Shown piece by piece: positions 56,880 to 63,006 of a DNA stretch of 64,000 nt. The translations under genes and the position numbers were made by a program. The notes under the pieces are model-generated. The model searched no databases and was not told the origin of the DNA. It was given only the letters and a program-made list of their open reading frames with translations. The stretch covers positions 132,508,001 through 132,572,000 of the forward strand of contig NC_060213.1 in assembly GCF_021130785.1 (NCBI RefSeq), read 5' to 3'. How positions within the stretch are numbered: the stretch's first letter is position 1; the number at the start of each line of letters is the position of its first letter. Source of the DNA: Homalodisca vitripennis (taxonomy: Eukaryota > Arthropoda > Insecta > Hemiptera > Cicadellidae).

Positions 56880-57518
56880 TAGGGGTCCCAGTGCGTTTTT
56901 GATTATAGTGAGTTTCCCCAGTAGGCCTATTCTCACTCTTTCACTTTACTAATCACTTTACTCGGTGAAGCCTTTCAATGTGACCAGTATTTGTGTACAG
57001 CCCCAACCACCGCTGTACACGATAGCGATTCACTCCATTACAATGTATCGCTCCTCAACATATTTTTGTCTCCTGTAAGTTTCAATAGCCACTTTACTCG
57101 GTGAAGCCTTTCAATGTGACTCAAAAACTTACCGGAGAATTTTACATTTTTTATATTTTTTTTATTTTTTACAGCATCTAGAGCGAGGTACATACCCCTG
57201 GACTTACGGAGTTTAGGCCTGCCATAGAGGTATCTGTCACACACACACACACACACAACTGCTCCCGGTCTTACGGAGTTTAGGCCTGCCGTAAGAGCAG
57301 TAAAGAGCCCCAGGACTTACAGGTTTTACGCCAGCCTTAGGAGCTTACCAATCATTCACCCCGCTCTAGAATTTTTCGTATCTAACCTACAGTCAAAAGT
57401 CACTTTACTCGGTGAAGCCTTTCAATGTGACCCGTCGGCGAGTCCTTTCAAGCCAACACGTCGGGATTCTCAACTAAATGCCGAACCCCTCCGCCCCTTT
57501 ACTAATCACTCGCCGATA
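56880..57518. other. Repeat-rich intergenic region between RING gene and viral cluster
   Basis: About 640 bp with no gene. It holds three copies of a 31-bp direct repeat (56,953; 57,090; 57,400), three copies of a second repeat with CTTACGGAGTTTAGGCCTGC (about 57,200, 57,269 and a diverged one near 57,316), and a short CA run at 57,240-57,257. CTTTACTAATCACT occurs near both ends (about 56,945 and 57,497). It lies upstream of the RING promoter and downstream of the last capsid-cluster gene, so it could be regulatory or replicative. Confidence 0.75.
56953..57431. repeat. Three copies of a 31-bp direct repeat
   Basis: CACTTTACTCGGTGAAGCC...CAATGTGAC occurs at 56,954-56,984, 57,090-57,120 and 57,401-57,431 without mismatch. 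Each unit contains TCAC and GTGA arms around the TTTACTCG core and again at its end, suggestive of a protein-binding site. Spacings of about 136 and 311 bp are not tandem. Confidence 0.95.
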
Positions 57519-58022
57519 CTAATAAGCGTTGGTATTGTGCAGCTGTTTGTTAAGGATCTCGAAACGGCACTTTGCTGCAATCATTGCGCATTTCACATTG
57601 GGATCCTCGGTTGACGTATGTTGTGGCAACGAGCAAGCAAACCTGTGTGTTGTTTTACAGCTACACGGATTGCCGGCCTCCTCGCACACTATATCGTCCA
57701 GTTCACGGACATCACCGTGAAACTTTCTCAAGAACTCTGCCTTCTCCAACCCACGCGTGTAAATCACGGCAAAGGGTTTGCATAGAGTGCGAAGTACATT
57801 AGCTCTGTAGGGATAATCACCCTCCTCCCAAGAAATCTTATGGTAGTTATCTTCAAGCCAGCGAGCTGTTGTACGATTTTTGGCGCTCAACCGTTCTCTA
57901 GGAAAAGGTGGTTTAAATATAATTTGACATTGAAAAGAGTTTCCCACGATCGCGAGCTCTTTAAGAATAAAGGGTCTTTTATTGCCTTGAAATGCGTGAA
58001 ATTCAACTACTGCCACATCCAT
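57519..58022 (-). CDS. Conserved element-associated protein, 167 aa
   Basis: The first ATG is at 58,022; an in-frame TTG further upstream is not a credible start. The start overlaps the end of the 203-aa gene upstream by 20 bp. The N-terminus (VVEFHAFQGNKRPFILKELA) leads to a segment with FKPPFP, a WLEDNYHKISW-type stretch and YTRGLEKAEFL; the C-terminus is Cys/His-rich (CSCKTTHRFAC, then two further Cys). I recall proteins of this pattern as uncharacterised neighbours of Polinton-type genes in insect genomes, which I could not verify. A nuclease-like fold is possible, but no catalytic motif is clear. It is the last gene of the compact minus-strand cluster. Confidence 0.75.
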   Translation of the reverse strand: MDVAVVEFHAFQGNKRPFILKELAIVGNSFQCQIIFKPPFPRERLSAKNRTTARWLEDNYHKISWEEGDYPYRANVLRTLCKPFAVIYTRGLEKAEFLRKFHGDVRELDDIVCEEAGNPCSCKTTHRFACSLPQHTSTEDPNVKCAMIAAKCRFEILNKQLHNTNAY

Positions 58023-58614
58023 TGGGCCAACGTTTGTACAAGGCCACTTCAAGAGCTAATTTATGAGCTGTGGAACAGAGGAGTCCCTGACTATCTGCTT
58101 TTGCAAATACGTCCTCCTCTACCAACCCTGATGCTAGTGCGTGAATGGTAAACCGTACAGACTCTTCGATAATAAAATTGTCTCTGAGAGCAATGTACAT
58201 CAGAGGAAGGCTGTTTGTAAACTGAGTCCATTCGGCCTCGTTAAGCGTTAAAGTATGCTCCCCGTCAAAGAGAAACACGTGCATACGACCGAAAACATTT
58301 GTGACCTTGATATCCTCCTCCGTGTCCGATTTAATATAAAATTTGGTTTTATTCTCCAGAGCCAGGGTTATGGAATTGAAATGAGGAGTGATTTGATTGA
58401 ACACATCGTGTGACCAATAAACGCATCCCTTTTTACCCTTAAAGAGAACCCCGAGAGAGTCACCCCGATTCTTAACAAACCCTACAATTACGCATTTTGA
58501 AAGATCACTATCCAAAAAGTAGACAGATCTAAGAAAAACTCCGGTTAACGCATTGATACGCTCTTTACGTTTTGGAATCCGCGTGGGTTCCACGTCCATA
58601 GTCTGCGACTCCAT
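58003..58614 (-). CDS. Hypothetical protein, 203 aa (possible PC4-like DNA-binding fold)
   Basis: Clear ATG at 58,614 and intact frame. The N-terminus is charged (TRIPKRKERI). The centre is beta-rich, and a segment around residues 105-140 (IKVTNVFGRMHVFLFDGEHT, then LTLNEAEWTQFTNSLPLMY) has the strand-strand-LT..EW..L pattern of PC4-type single-stranded DNA-binding coactivators. That resemblance is weak and made by eye. The gap to the upstream gene is 69 bp; the end overlaps the next gene by 20 bp. ATTGGTC occurs twice upstream (within the previous gene's last codons and about 20 bp on), a possible inverted CCAAT pair. Confidence 0.75.
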   Translation of the reverse strand: MESQTMDVEPTRIPKRKERINALTGVFLRSVYFLDSDLSKCVIVGFVKNRGDSLGVLFKGKKGCVYWSHDVFNQITPHFNSITLALENKTKFYIKSDTEEDIKVTNVFGRMHVFLFDGEHTLTLNEAEWTQFTNSLPLMYIALRDNFIIEESVRFTIHALASGLVEEDVFAKADSQGLLCSTAHKLALEVALYKRWPNGCGSS

Positions 58615-58683
58615 CTCAACGTCTGACGTAAATTCTCAAATTTTACTTTTAGACAGGAGAATTACGACCAATCAGAGACGCGC

Positions 58684-59295
58684 TTATTCTGACCAATGAG
58701 ATTTTTTAGCAGGTGGTTCTTCCCCCTCCACCTCCTCCTCCCATTCGTATGTGAAAGGAACTATGTGAAAAGAGACATCAATTTTGTCACAGTCCCTCAC
58801 ATCCCAGGCGTCGCCATGGGATGTTAAATTAGCACAGTTGATGGTTTTAAACCCTTTAAATTCTCTGCCCTTCCACAAGGAAGCGTGTACATACGCTTTA
58901 ATACCCTTTTTATACCCTTTCAGCTTCACATCATCCTCTCTGCAAAATCTAACCCTAATCCTGTCAAAACCCGTCACATCATAAAACTCACTATTAGGTG
59001 TGAAATTAGCACAGTCGAGGTATTTACATGTCTTCATTTCTCCGTCCTTCCACAAGGAAGTGTACACTCCGGCTTTTATACCCTCTCTATACCTATTTAG
59101 AGCCTGTTTAATAGGATTATCTTCATCATCCGTGTCGTATTCCTCGGGCTCATCGACTACCTCAAAACAAACCTCAATCCTGTTAAAGTCCTTAACATCG
59201 TAAAAGTTGGCATAGGATGTATAATCAGTACAGTCGAAGTATCCCAATAATTTCCTCCCTTCTCCTTCCTTATAACTGAAAATGTATAGCGCCAT
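58684..59295 (-). CDS. Three-repeat beta/gamma-crystallin-like protein, 203 aa
   Basis: I place the start at the ATG at 59,295, because the frame opens upstream only with GTG and a TATA box (59,353-59,359) lies about 60 bp upstream of this ATG. Three related units of about 40 residues are visible, each running Y/SLWK-x-GE..., then C-x-[ND]-[YFL], then [YW]DV..-[FC]-[ND]-[RK]-I-x-V. They contain DCTDYTSYANFYDVKDFNRI, DCANFTPNSEFYDVTGFDRI and NCANLTSHGDAWDVRDCDKI. The order of aromatic, Gly, Cys and final basic-Ile-x-Val resembles the Greek-key motif of beta/gamma-crystallins. An acidic linker follows unit 1 (about residues 47-65) and the C-terminus is acidic then basic. A structural or secreted protein is plausible; function unknown. 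Confidence 0.75.
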   Translation of the reverse strand: MALYIFSYKEGEGRKLLGYFDCTDYTSYANFYDVKDFNRIEVCFEVVDEPEEYDTDDEDNPIKQALNRYREGIKAGVYTSLWKDGEMKTCKYLDCANFTPNSEFYDVTGFDRIRVRFCREDDVKLKGYKKGIKAYVHASLWKGREFKGFKTINCANLTSHGDAWDVRDCDKIDVSFHIVPFTYEWEEEVEGEEPPAKKSHWSE

Positions 59296-59352
59296 CGTTG
59301 CGAAAGCGTTCAACACTGGGTAGGTAATGTACGTCGGTGTAGGAGTCGCTCA

Positions 59353-59359
59353 ATTTATA
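59353..59359 (-). promoter_or_regulatory. TATA box upstream of the three-repeat protein gene
   Basis: TATAAAT on the minus strand, about 60 bp upstream of the ATG at 59,295 and immediately downstream of a G-rich direct repeat. It suggests that the three genes to the left may be transcribed from here, separately from the capsid genes. Confidence 0.55.
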
Positions 59360-59360
59360 C

Positions 59361-59413
59361 AATTACCCCACCCTAACAATTACCCCCACCCTAACAATTA
59401 CCCCCACCCTAAC
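59361..59413 (-). repeat. G-rich direct repeats abutting a TATA box
   Basis: Three units of 17-18 bp that read GTTAGGGTGGGGGTAATT on the minus strand. They overlap the last codons of the 120-aa gene and end one base from the TATA box. Six G-runs make a G-quadruplex on the minus strand possible. A protein-binding promoter element is equally possible. Confidence 0.85.
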
Positions 59414-59771
59414 AATACAGCCCCTGTGTTGCGGTATCACGGAAGGGTTCAAGTAGAAACTGTAATCTCGAAAGAAACGGATCGTTCATTTCAGCTAACT
59501 GATCCAAAATCGTAATCGAACCCCTAATGTATGAATCCATATAGTGACACTGACAAGTGTCAGGACCTGACGTAGCGTCGGGCCGTGCCCACGCGCATTC
59601 CTTGAAATGACCGTATCTATAAGAGTCACTGGGCACTCTAACTGTAGGTCTAAAGCGAGCAAAGAGTCTTCGCATGCCCTCGACCTTGTAGAGTAGTTCG
59701 TTCTTTAATGTTAAGTATCGAGTCGCCTCGACCGAGTCAGGCTCGTTTAGAAAACTGTTTAGCTTCTCCAT
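59409..59771 (-). CDS. Hypothetical protein, 120 aa
   Basis: ATG start at 59,771 and intact frame, 63 bp after the major capsid gene. The N-terminal half is predicted helical by eye (EKLNSFLNEP to VEGMRRLFARF). The middle has His/Cys residues (GHFKECAWARPD, DTCQCHYMD) that could bind a metal, and the C-terminus is again helical. I do not recognise it. Its position among structural genes suggests a small virion or assembly protein, but there is no direct evidence. Confidence 0.65.
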   Translation of the reverse strand: MEKLNSFLNEPDSVEATRYLTLKNELLYKVEGMRRLFARFRPTVRVPSDSYRYGHFKECAWARPDATSGPDTCQCHYMDSYIRGSITILDQLAEMNDPFLSRLQFLLEPFRDTATQGLYC

Positions 59772-59834
59772 GACACAGAATGAGACACACGTACAAAATT
59801 CAGCTACTTATAAGGGTTTACCCCACCACCGCTC

Positions 59835-61025
59835 CTACACCATCCGCTTAACGTTACCCGTGAGCAGAGTGTATGCCAGGTGTGAGTCATATAGTACTAA
59901 GCAGTAAGCCGCAGTGTTTGCAGCAATAGCGTTTTTAGTCTCAAACTCCAGACGCACGTCTACGGGGCCAGTTTTTATTGAATCATTCTGCTTGGAGCAG
60001 TCAATAACATAGAGAGGTACGTTACTTTTAAACGTGTTGAAATCAACTGTAGGGGCACCTTGTATCTGGTAGTATGAGCTCTGGAATCTGGTAAACATGT
60101 CGTAGAAAATGCGTAGGTCACCATGGATGTTATCGTACGGGAAGTACTGTGAATTCAGAAACAGTTTGATATTGAGTAGATCGCAGTGATCAAAGCTGGA
60201 AGCGTCTTTTTTCAAATTGTTCTTCCTTCCAGTCTGGAAACCTAAAATCACGTAACGAGGTTTTTCAATTTGGGTACTCGTTTTTATTGTCCAACTATGA
60301 CGTGTTGTCAACGGCAAACTGGGGTACTCGTGAATTTCCCATGATCGAAACGGAAGGTGAATCAGTGTATCTTTCTCGACCATACGCAACAGCTTTAACC
60401 TGTGGCTGTCTGATATTGTAATGTAAGGAACCCTCCAGTACAAGTCAGTTATATCAAGATCAACAGTAGCAGCGTCAGCTGAAATTACAGCATTGTTATC
60501 AGAGGCGGCTCTCAGAAGAACCAACTCTTGTTTACTGTTAACCACTACCTTTTTGTAATCTTCGAAAAATCCCATCAATGTCCTAACGGGAACGGCGTAA
60601 TTGAACTCTTTAACAGCGTCTGCGGAATTATTCGCCCCGAGCCACCCTCCGTTAGCCAGACTCATTTTTTCATTTTCCTTAAAAGATACCAGTCCTTTGA
60701 TCGTCGTAGTTATGCCGACACTGCGTGTTTTATCGATTACTTGACCGTTCAACTCGTAACGAATCTCATCAAATAAATGTGCCATCGAGTTGTTCACTAG
60801 ATTTACATTGCAAGCACTGCCGTCAGCTTTTTTAGCCTGCAGCGTCCCTTTAACATGTATGAAGCTTTCGAACGGTGCTGTGATTATGTCTTGCTGACTA
60901 ATCGGTATTCTGATTTCATCGTTATTCTTAAACGTAGACGAGGCGTACGGTTTATGGGTATGAAATTCCCACCCCGTTACGTCTTCATCGTACATTGCTC
61001 CGGACTCTATCGATAGAAGCGCCAT
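59835..61025 (-). CDS. Major capsid protein, double-jelly-roll (hexon-like)
   Basis: 396 residues from an ATG at 61,025. The sequence follows the pattern I associate with Polinton/adintovirus major capsid proteins of arthropods (the group represented in nematodes by F54H12.2-like proteins): an N-terminal ESGAMYDEDVTGWEFHTHKP, a segment on intervening capsid symmetry contacts (FDEIRYELNGQVIDKTR), a central DITDLYWRVPYITISD, a second-barrel stretch HLPFRSWEIHEYPSLPL, and a C-terminal ending YCLVLYDSHLAYTLLTG. It would form the trimeric capsomer of an icosahedral particle. Size is at the short end for this fold. The reading frame is undamaged. The start overlaps the upstream 50-aa gene by 41 bp. 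Family is called from sequence pattern; a profile search would settle it. Confidence 0.85.
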   Translation of the reverse strand: MALLSIESGAMYDEDVTGWEFHTHKPYASSTFKNNDEIRIPISQQDIITAPFESFIHVKGTLQAKKADGSACNVNLVNNSMAHLFDEIRYELNGQVIDKTRSVGITTTIKGLVSFKENEKMSLANGGWLGANNSADAVKEFNYAVPVRTLMGFFEDYKKVVVNSKQELVLLRAASDNNAVISADAATVDLDITDLYWRVPYITISDSHRLKLLRMVEKDTLIHLPFRSWEIHEYPSLPLTTRHSWTIKTSTQIEKPRYVILGFQTGRKNNLKKDASSFDHCDLLNIKLFLNSQYFPYDNIHGDLRIFYDMFTRFQSSYYQIQGAPTVDFNTFKSNVPLYVIDCSKQNDSIKTGPVDVRLEFETKNAIAANTAAYCLVLYDSHLAYTLLTGNVKRMV

Positions 61026-61137
61026 ACTTAAAGCCTAGAGACTTTAGAAACTTTATGTTCTTTGATGTTAACGCTGCCACCTTTCGGTGATTACTGACCA
61101 GTGTGTGGCTCGGCAACTCTCTAAATACTAGACCCAT
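60985..61137 (-). CDS. Small basic protein, 50 aa, overlapping penton and capsid genes
   Basis: The ATG at 61,137 overlaps the penton stop in a TAATG arrangement, and the TGA at 60,985 lies 41 bp inside the major capsid gene. The product is basic, with LTSKNIKFLKSLGFK near residues 23-37. It exactly fills the 111-bp space that would otherwise be empty between two structural genes. I recall similar short proteins ending in a KFLKSLGxK-type motif in insect Polinton-type elements. A capsid-associated or core peptide (compare small adenoviral core proteins) is a reasonable guess. No function is shown. Confidence 0.6.
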   Translation of the reverse strand: MGLVFRELPSHTLVSNHRKVAALTSKNIKFLKSLGFKYGASIDRVRSNVR

Positions 61138-61808
61138 TATTGTTTTCTTATATGCAAGCGTAGTGAGACTATCTCGTTACGGAAATTAATCAATCTGCCG
61201 TCCTGGTCCTTGAGTGTTACGGAAATGTTGTTCACTCTACGAACGTTCACCGGTAAATAGATTACATTGGCGGGTTTCTCAACTATTTTATAGCCTGGGG
61301 CCACTTCAGGGTAGAACTCATGCAGCACGTGTCCCTCTACACCGTTTTGAAAGGATCCTCGTGCGATATTGCATTCAACGCGTATAGTATTTACATTCAT
61401 TATGTTTATGGGGACATCGGATGTGTGTACCCTGCCTGGCTCAAGTGGTTTTTTACTGAACCCTAGTAGGGGAGCGATTGTCTGTTCTCTGTCAAAGTGT
61501 ATGATTTTATTACAAGTGATTTCGGATTTTAGCGTATTATTGTTTCCTTTCAGACTAAATGTCACATCCGCGCCTAAATGGGATTTGATGTATTCTTCGA
61601 TATTTTCAATTTCGTACGACCCCTCTGCTATCTTGATTTGTTTATTGTCACCGTAATAAAACATATCGTTTATTCCCGTTTCAATATTTGGAATCGTATA
61701 GTATGTGGAGAGGTCAACTAGACCAATTTCGTAATCACCATCGCTCACGTCCATTGGAGGAAATACCTCGCATGATACCTGTGGAGCAGGACCGCTAAGT
61801 GAAAACAT
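61137..61808 (-). CDS. Penton / minor capsid protein (single jelly-roll)
   Basis: 223 residues from an ATG at 61,808, which overlaps the end of the protease gene by 14 bp. Landmarks are DGDYEIGLVDLSTYYTIPNI near the N-terminus, a GSYEIENIEEYIKSHL helix, LLGFSKKPLEPG, NTIRVECNIARGSFQNG, GHVLHEFYPEVAPGYKI, and a C-terminal FRNEIVSLRLHI. These match the pattern of the vertex protein of Polinton/adintovirus elements, which would occupy the fivefold vertices and pair with the major capsid protein. The frame is intact. Confidence 0.8.
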   Translation of the reverse strand: MFSLSGPAPQVSCEVFPPMDVSDGDYEIGLVDLSTYYTIPNIETGINDMFYYGDNKQIKIAEGSYEIENIEEYIKSHLGADVTFSLKGNNNTLKSEITCNKIIHFDREQTIAPLLGFSKKPLEPGRVHTSDVPINIMNVNTIRVECNIARGSFQNGVEGHVLHEFYPEVAPGYKIVEKPANVIYLPVNVRRVNNISVTLKDQDGRLINFRNEIVSLRLHIRKQ

Positions 61809-62076
61809 TACTGCTGAGAAACTTTAAACACAAGTGTCCGCAGACTACTGAGCCCTCACTCTGTCTTCTCTCGTAATTATACCGTACGTTAACGTCTGGT
61901 CCTAGGTATGATATAAGCTCTATTGGTGGTCTTAGGTTACCAAAACTGTCAAAGTAGTATACCCTGTTACCTAACTTCCTGTAACACACCCAATGTGTAC
62001 CTTCACCGGCCGAGTTATCCAGATTAATTATGGCCGATTCATACGATCGTGGGCGTTTGGGTAGAGCGTCTCTCAT
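61795..62076 (-). CDS. Adenain-like cysteine protease (start uncertain)
   Basis: Counting from the first ATG (62,076), the frame gives 93 residues with a complete adenovirus-protease-type active site: His28 in GTHWVCY, Asp43 in YYFDSFGNLRPP, Gln72, and Cys79 in the CGHLCLKF segment. The Gln-Cys spacing of seven is that of adenain. These enzymes mature virion proteins during assembly. The homologous region begins earlier, however: the frame is open back to about 62,169, and its translation (LSNYELVHYAKLLNIPNF, then RGVYMRD) looks like the usual family N-terminus, but contains no ATG. That extension overlaps the end of the phospholipase gene in the -1 frame at a run of nine A. The product may therefore arise by frameshifting, by a non-ATG start, or be damaged in this copy. 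Confidence 0.8.
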   Translation of the reverse strand: MRDALPKRPRSYESAIINLDNSAGEGTHWVCYRKLGNRVYYFDSFGNLRPPIELISYLGPDVNVRYNYERRQSEGSVVCGHLCLKFLSSNVFT

Positions 62077-62169
62077 ATAAACTCCACGGAAATTCGGAAT
62101 ATTAAGTAGTTTCGCGTAGTGTACTAGCTCGTAATTTGATAACGGTTTTACTGGTATCGACGTTTTTTT
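62077..62169 (-). pseudogene. N-terminal coding extension of the protease without ATG
   Basis: Open in the protease frame from just after a TAA (62,172-62,170). It encodes residues typical of the family upstream of the first Met. The A9 run (62,171-62,163) would join it to the phospholipase frame by a -1 shift. Alternatively the ATA at 62,157-62,155 occupies the place where a start codon would be expected, with an overlap like those of the neighbouring genes. The two explanations cannot be separated from this sequence alone. Confidence 0.6.
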
Positions 62170-62705
62170 TTATTGCAACACCTCCTCTTCTTTCTTACCC
62201 CACCGCCTCTCTTTGGATACGGCTTGAGGTACATACCCTGACCTTTACGTTTGGGCTTCCCTCGCTTGCTCTTCCGCCTCTTCCCTCCACCGAGGGCTGT
62301 TTTGGTCTTCATGGCTCCTGTTACAGCTAAGGCTGCGGCTCTTTCCCCAATACTTGCGTCTGCCGATTTGACTCTTTCCCAGGCTCTTTTGGCTAATTCT
62401 TTGTCGGCTTCTCTTCGGTGTTCGGAATCCCTGTATTTTGAGTACGCTATATCGTGATTTTTACAATATTCGTCCAAGGGATTTATACCCTTATCACCCC
62501 TTGCCAATCTCACCCCTAATTTCGTACCTGGACCACAGTATCGGTACCCACCAGGTAAATGGAGTTCGACAGGTAGAGCGTCAATTGCACGGTTCAAAAG
62601 ATTTCCAGCGACCGATCCGGCGTTTTGCAAAGCGCTCGAAACCAGACCTCTTCCTCGCTTGACGGTTCGTTTCAATCTGTTTGGCTTTACTTTGTGCTTT
62701 CCCAT
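62148..62705 (-). CDS. Phospholipase A2-domain virion protein with basic tail
   Basis: 185 residues from an ATG at 62,705, one base after the upstream stop. Residues 48-110 are a parvovirus-VP1-type phospholipase A2 domain: LPGGYRYCGPGTKL supplies the calcium loop, and HDIAY (His84-Asp85) the catalytic dyad, followed by a helical ADKELAKRAW. In parvoviruses this domain breaches the endosomal membrane during entry; it has also been reported in adintovirus-type elements. After residue 141 the protein is almost all Lys, Arg and Gly, as expected of a DNA-condensing core peptide. LGGG-K at 138-142 fits the (M/I/L)xGG-x cleavage rule of adenain, so the neighbouring protease might separate the two parts. 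Key residues are intact. Confidence 0.85.
   Translation of the reverse strand: MGKHKVKPNRLKRTVKRGRGLVSSALQNAGSVAGNLLNRAIDALPVELHLPGGYRYCGPGTKLGVRLARGDKGINPLDEYCKNHDIAYSKYRDSEHRREADKELAKRAWERVKSADASIGERAAALAVTGAMKTKTALGGGKRRKSKRGKPKRKGQGMYLKPYPKRGGGVRKKRRCCNKKKRRYQ
62163..62171 (-). other. A9 run, candidate slippery site
   Basis: Nine A in the minus-strand message, read AAT-AAA-AAA-AAA-CGT in the phospholipase frame, 12 bases before its stop. A -1 slip enters the protease frame. The AATAAA here also matches a polyadenylation signal. I see no strong stem-loop directly downstream. Confidence 0.5.
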
Positions 62706-62706
62706 T

Positions 62707-62943
62707 TTATTCCCTTATATACCGTAATACGTTATAGAGTTGCCTGAGCAGGGTCTCCCTAACACATGTGATCTGCAGTACGTCAAAGATATCCGCCTCG
62801 GATCTTGTAACCACTCCTGTAAACTCGTCGTACTCCAGAACGTGACTGTCTGTTATAAAGTACAGACGGCCATTTATATATCTGAAACCTCCTCTAATTC
62901 CATCAGGGACTCCTGGCAACACGCTACTGGTCATACCCAACAT
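62707..62943 (-). CDS. Hypothetical protein, 78 aa
   Basis: ATG at 62,943, frame intact, stop one base before the phospholipase ATG. The N-terminus is Gly/Pro-rich (GMTSSVLPGVPDGIRGGF), followed by beta-hairpin-like RYINGRLYFITDSHVLEYDE and a helical C-terminus with two Arg (LLRQLYNVLRYIRE). I do not recognise it. Tight packing against a virion gene suggests co-expression and a structural or assembly role. Confidence 0.65.
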   Translation of the reverse strand: MLGMTSSVLPGVPDGIRGGFRYINGRLYFITDSHVLEYDEFTGVVTRSEADIFDVLQITCVRETLLRQLYNVLRYIRE

Positions 62944-63006
62944 AGTGCCTCTGAGAGTGCATTCGTTAAGGTAAAAATGTCAGCTGCTCACATATAAATA
63001 AAACCA

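Noticed and set aside
58023..58052. Longer version of the 167-aa protein beginning at 58,052
   Set aside because: The codon there is TTG; the first ATG is at 58,022, and that start gives an overlap typical of this cluster.
59296..59316. Longer version of the three-repeat protein beginning at 59,316
   Set aside because: The codon there is GTG; the ATG at 59,295 is downstream of a TATA box and begins the repeat pattern directly.
62148..62705. Cellular secreted phospholipase A2
   Set aside because: There is no signal peptide and no disulphide-rich scaffold; the short domain with a YCGPG loop and HDIAY is of the parvovirus VP1 type.
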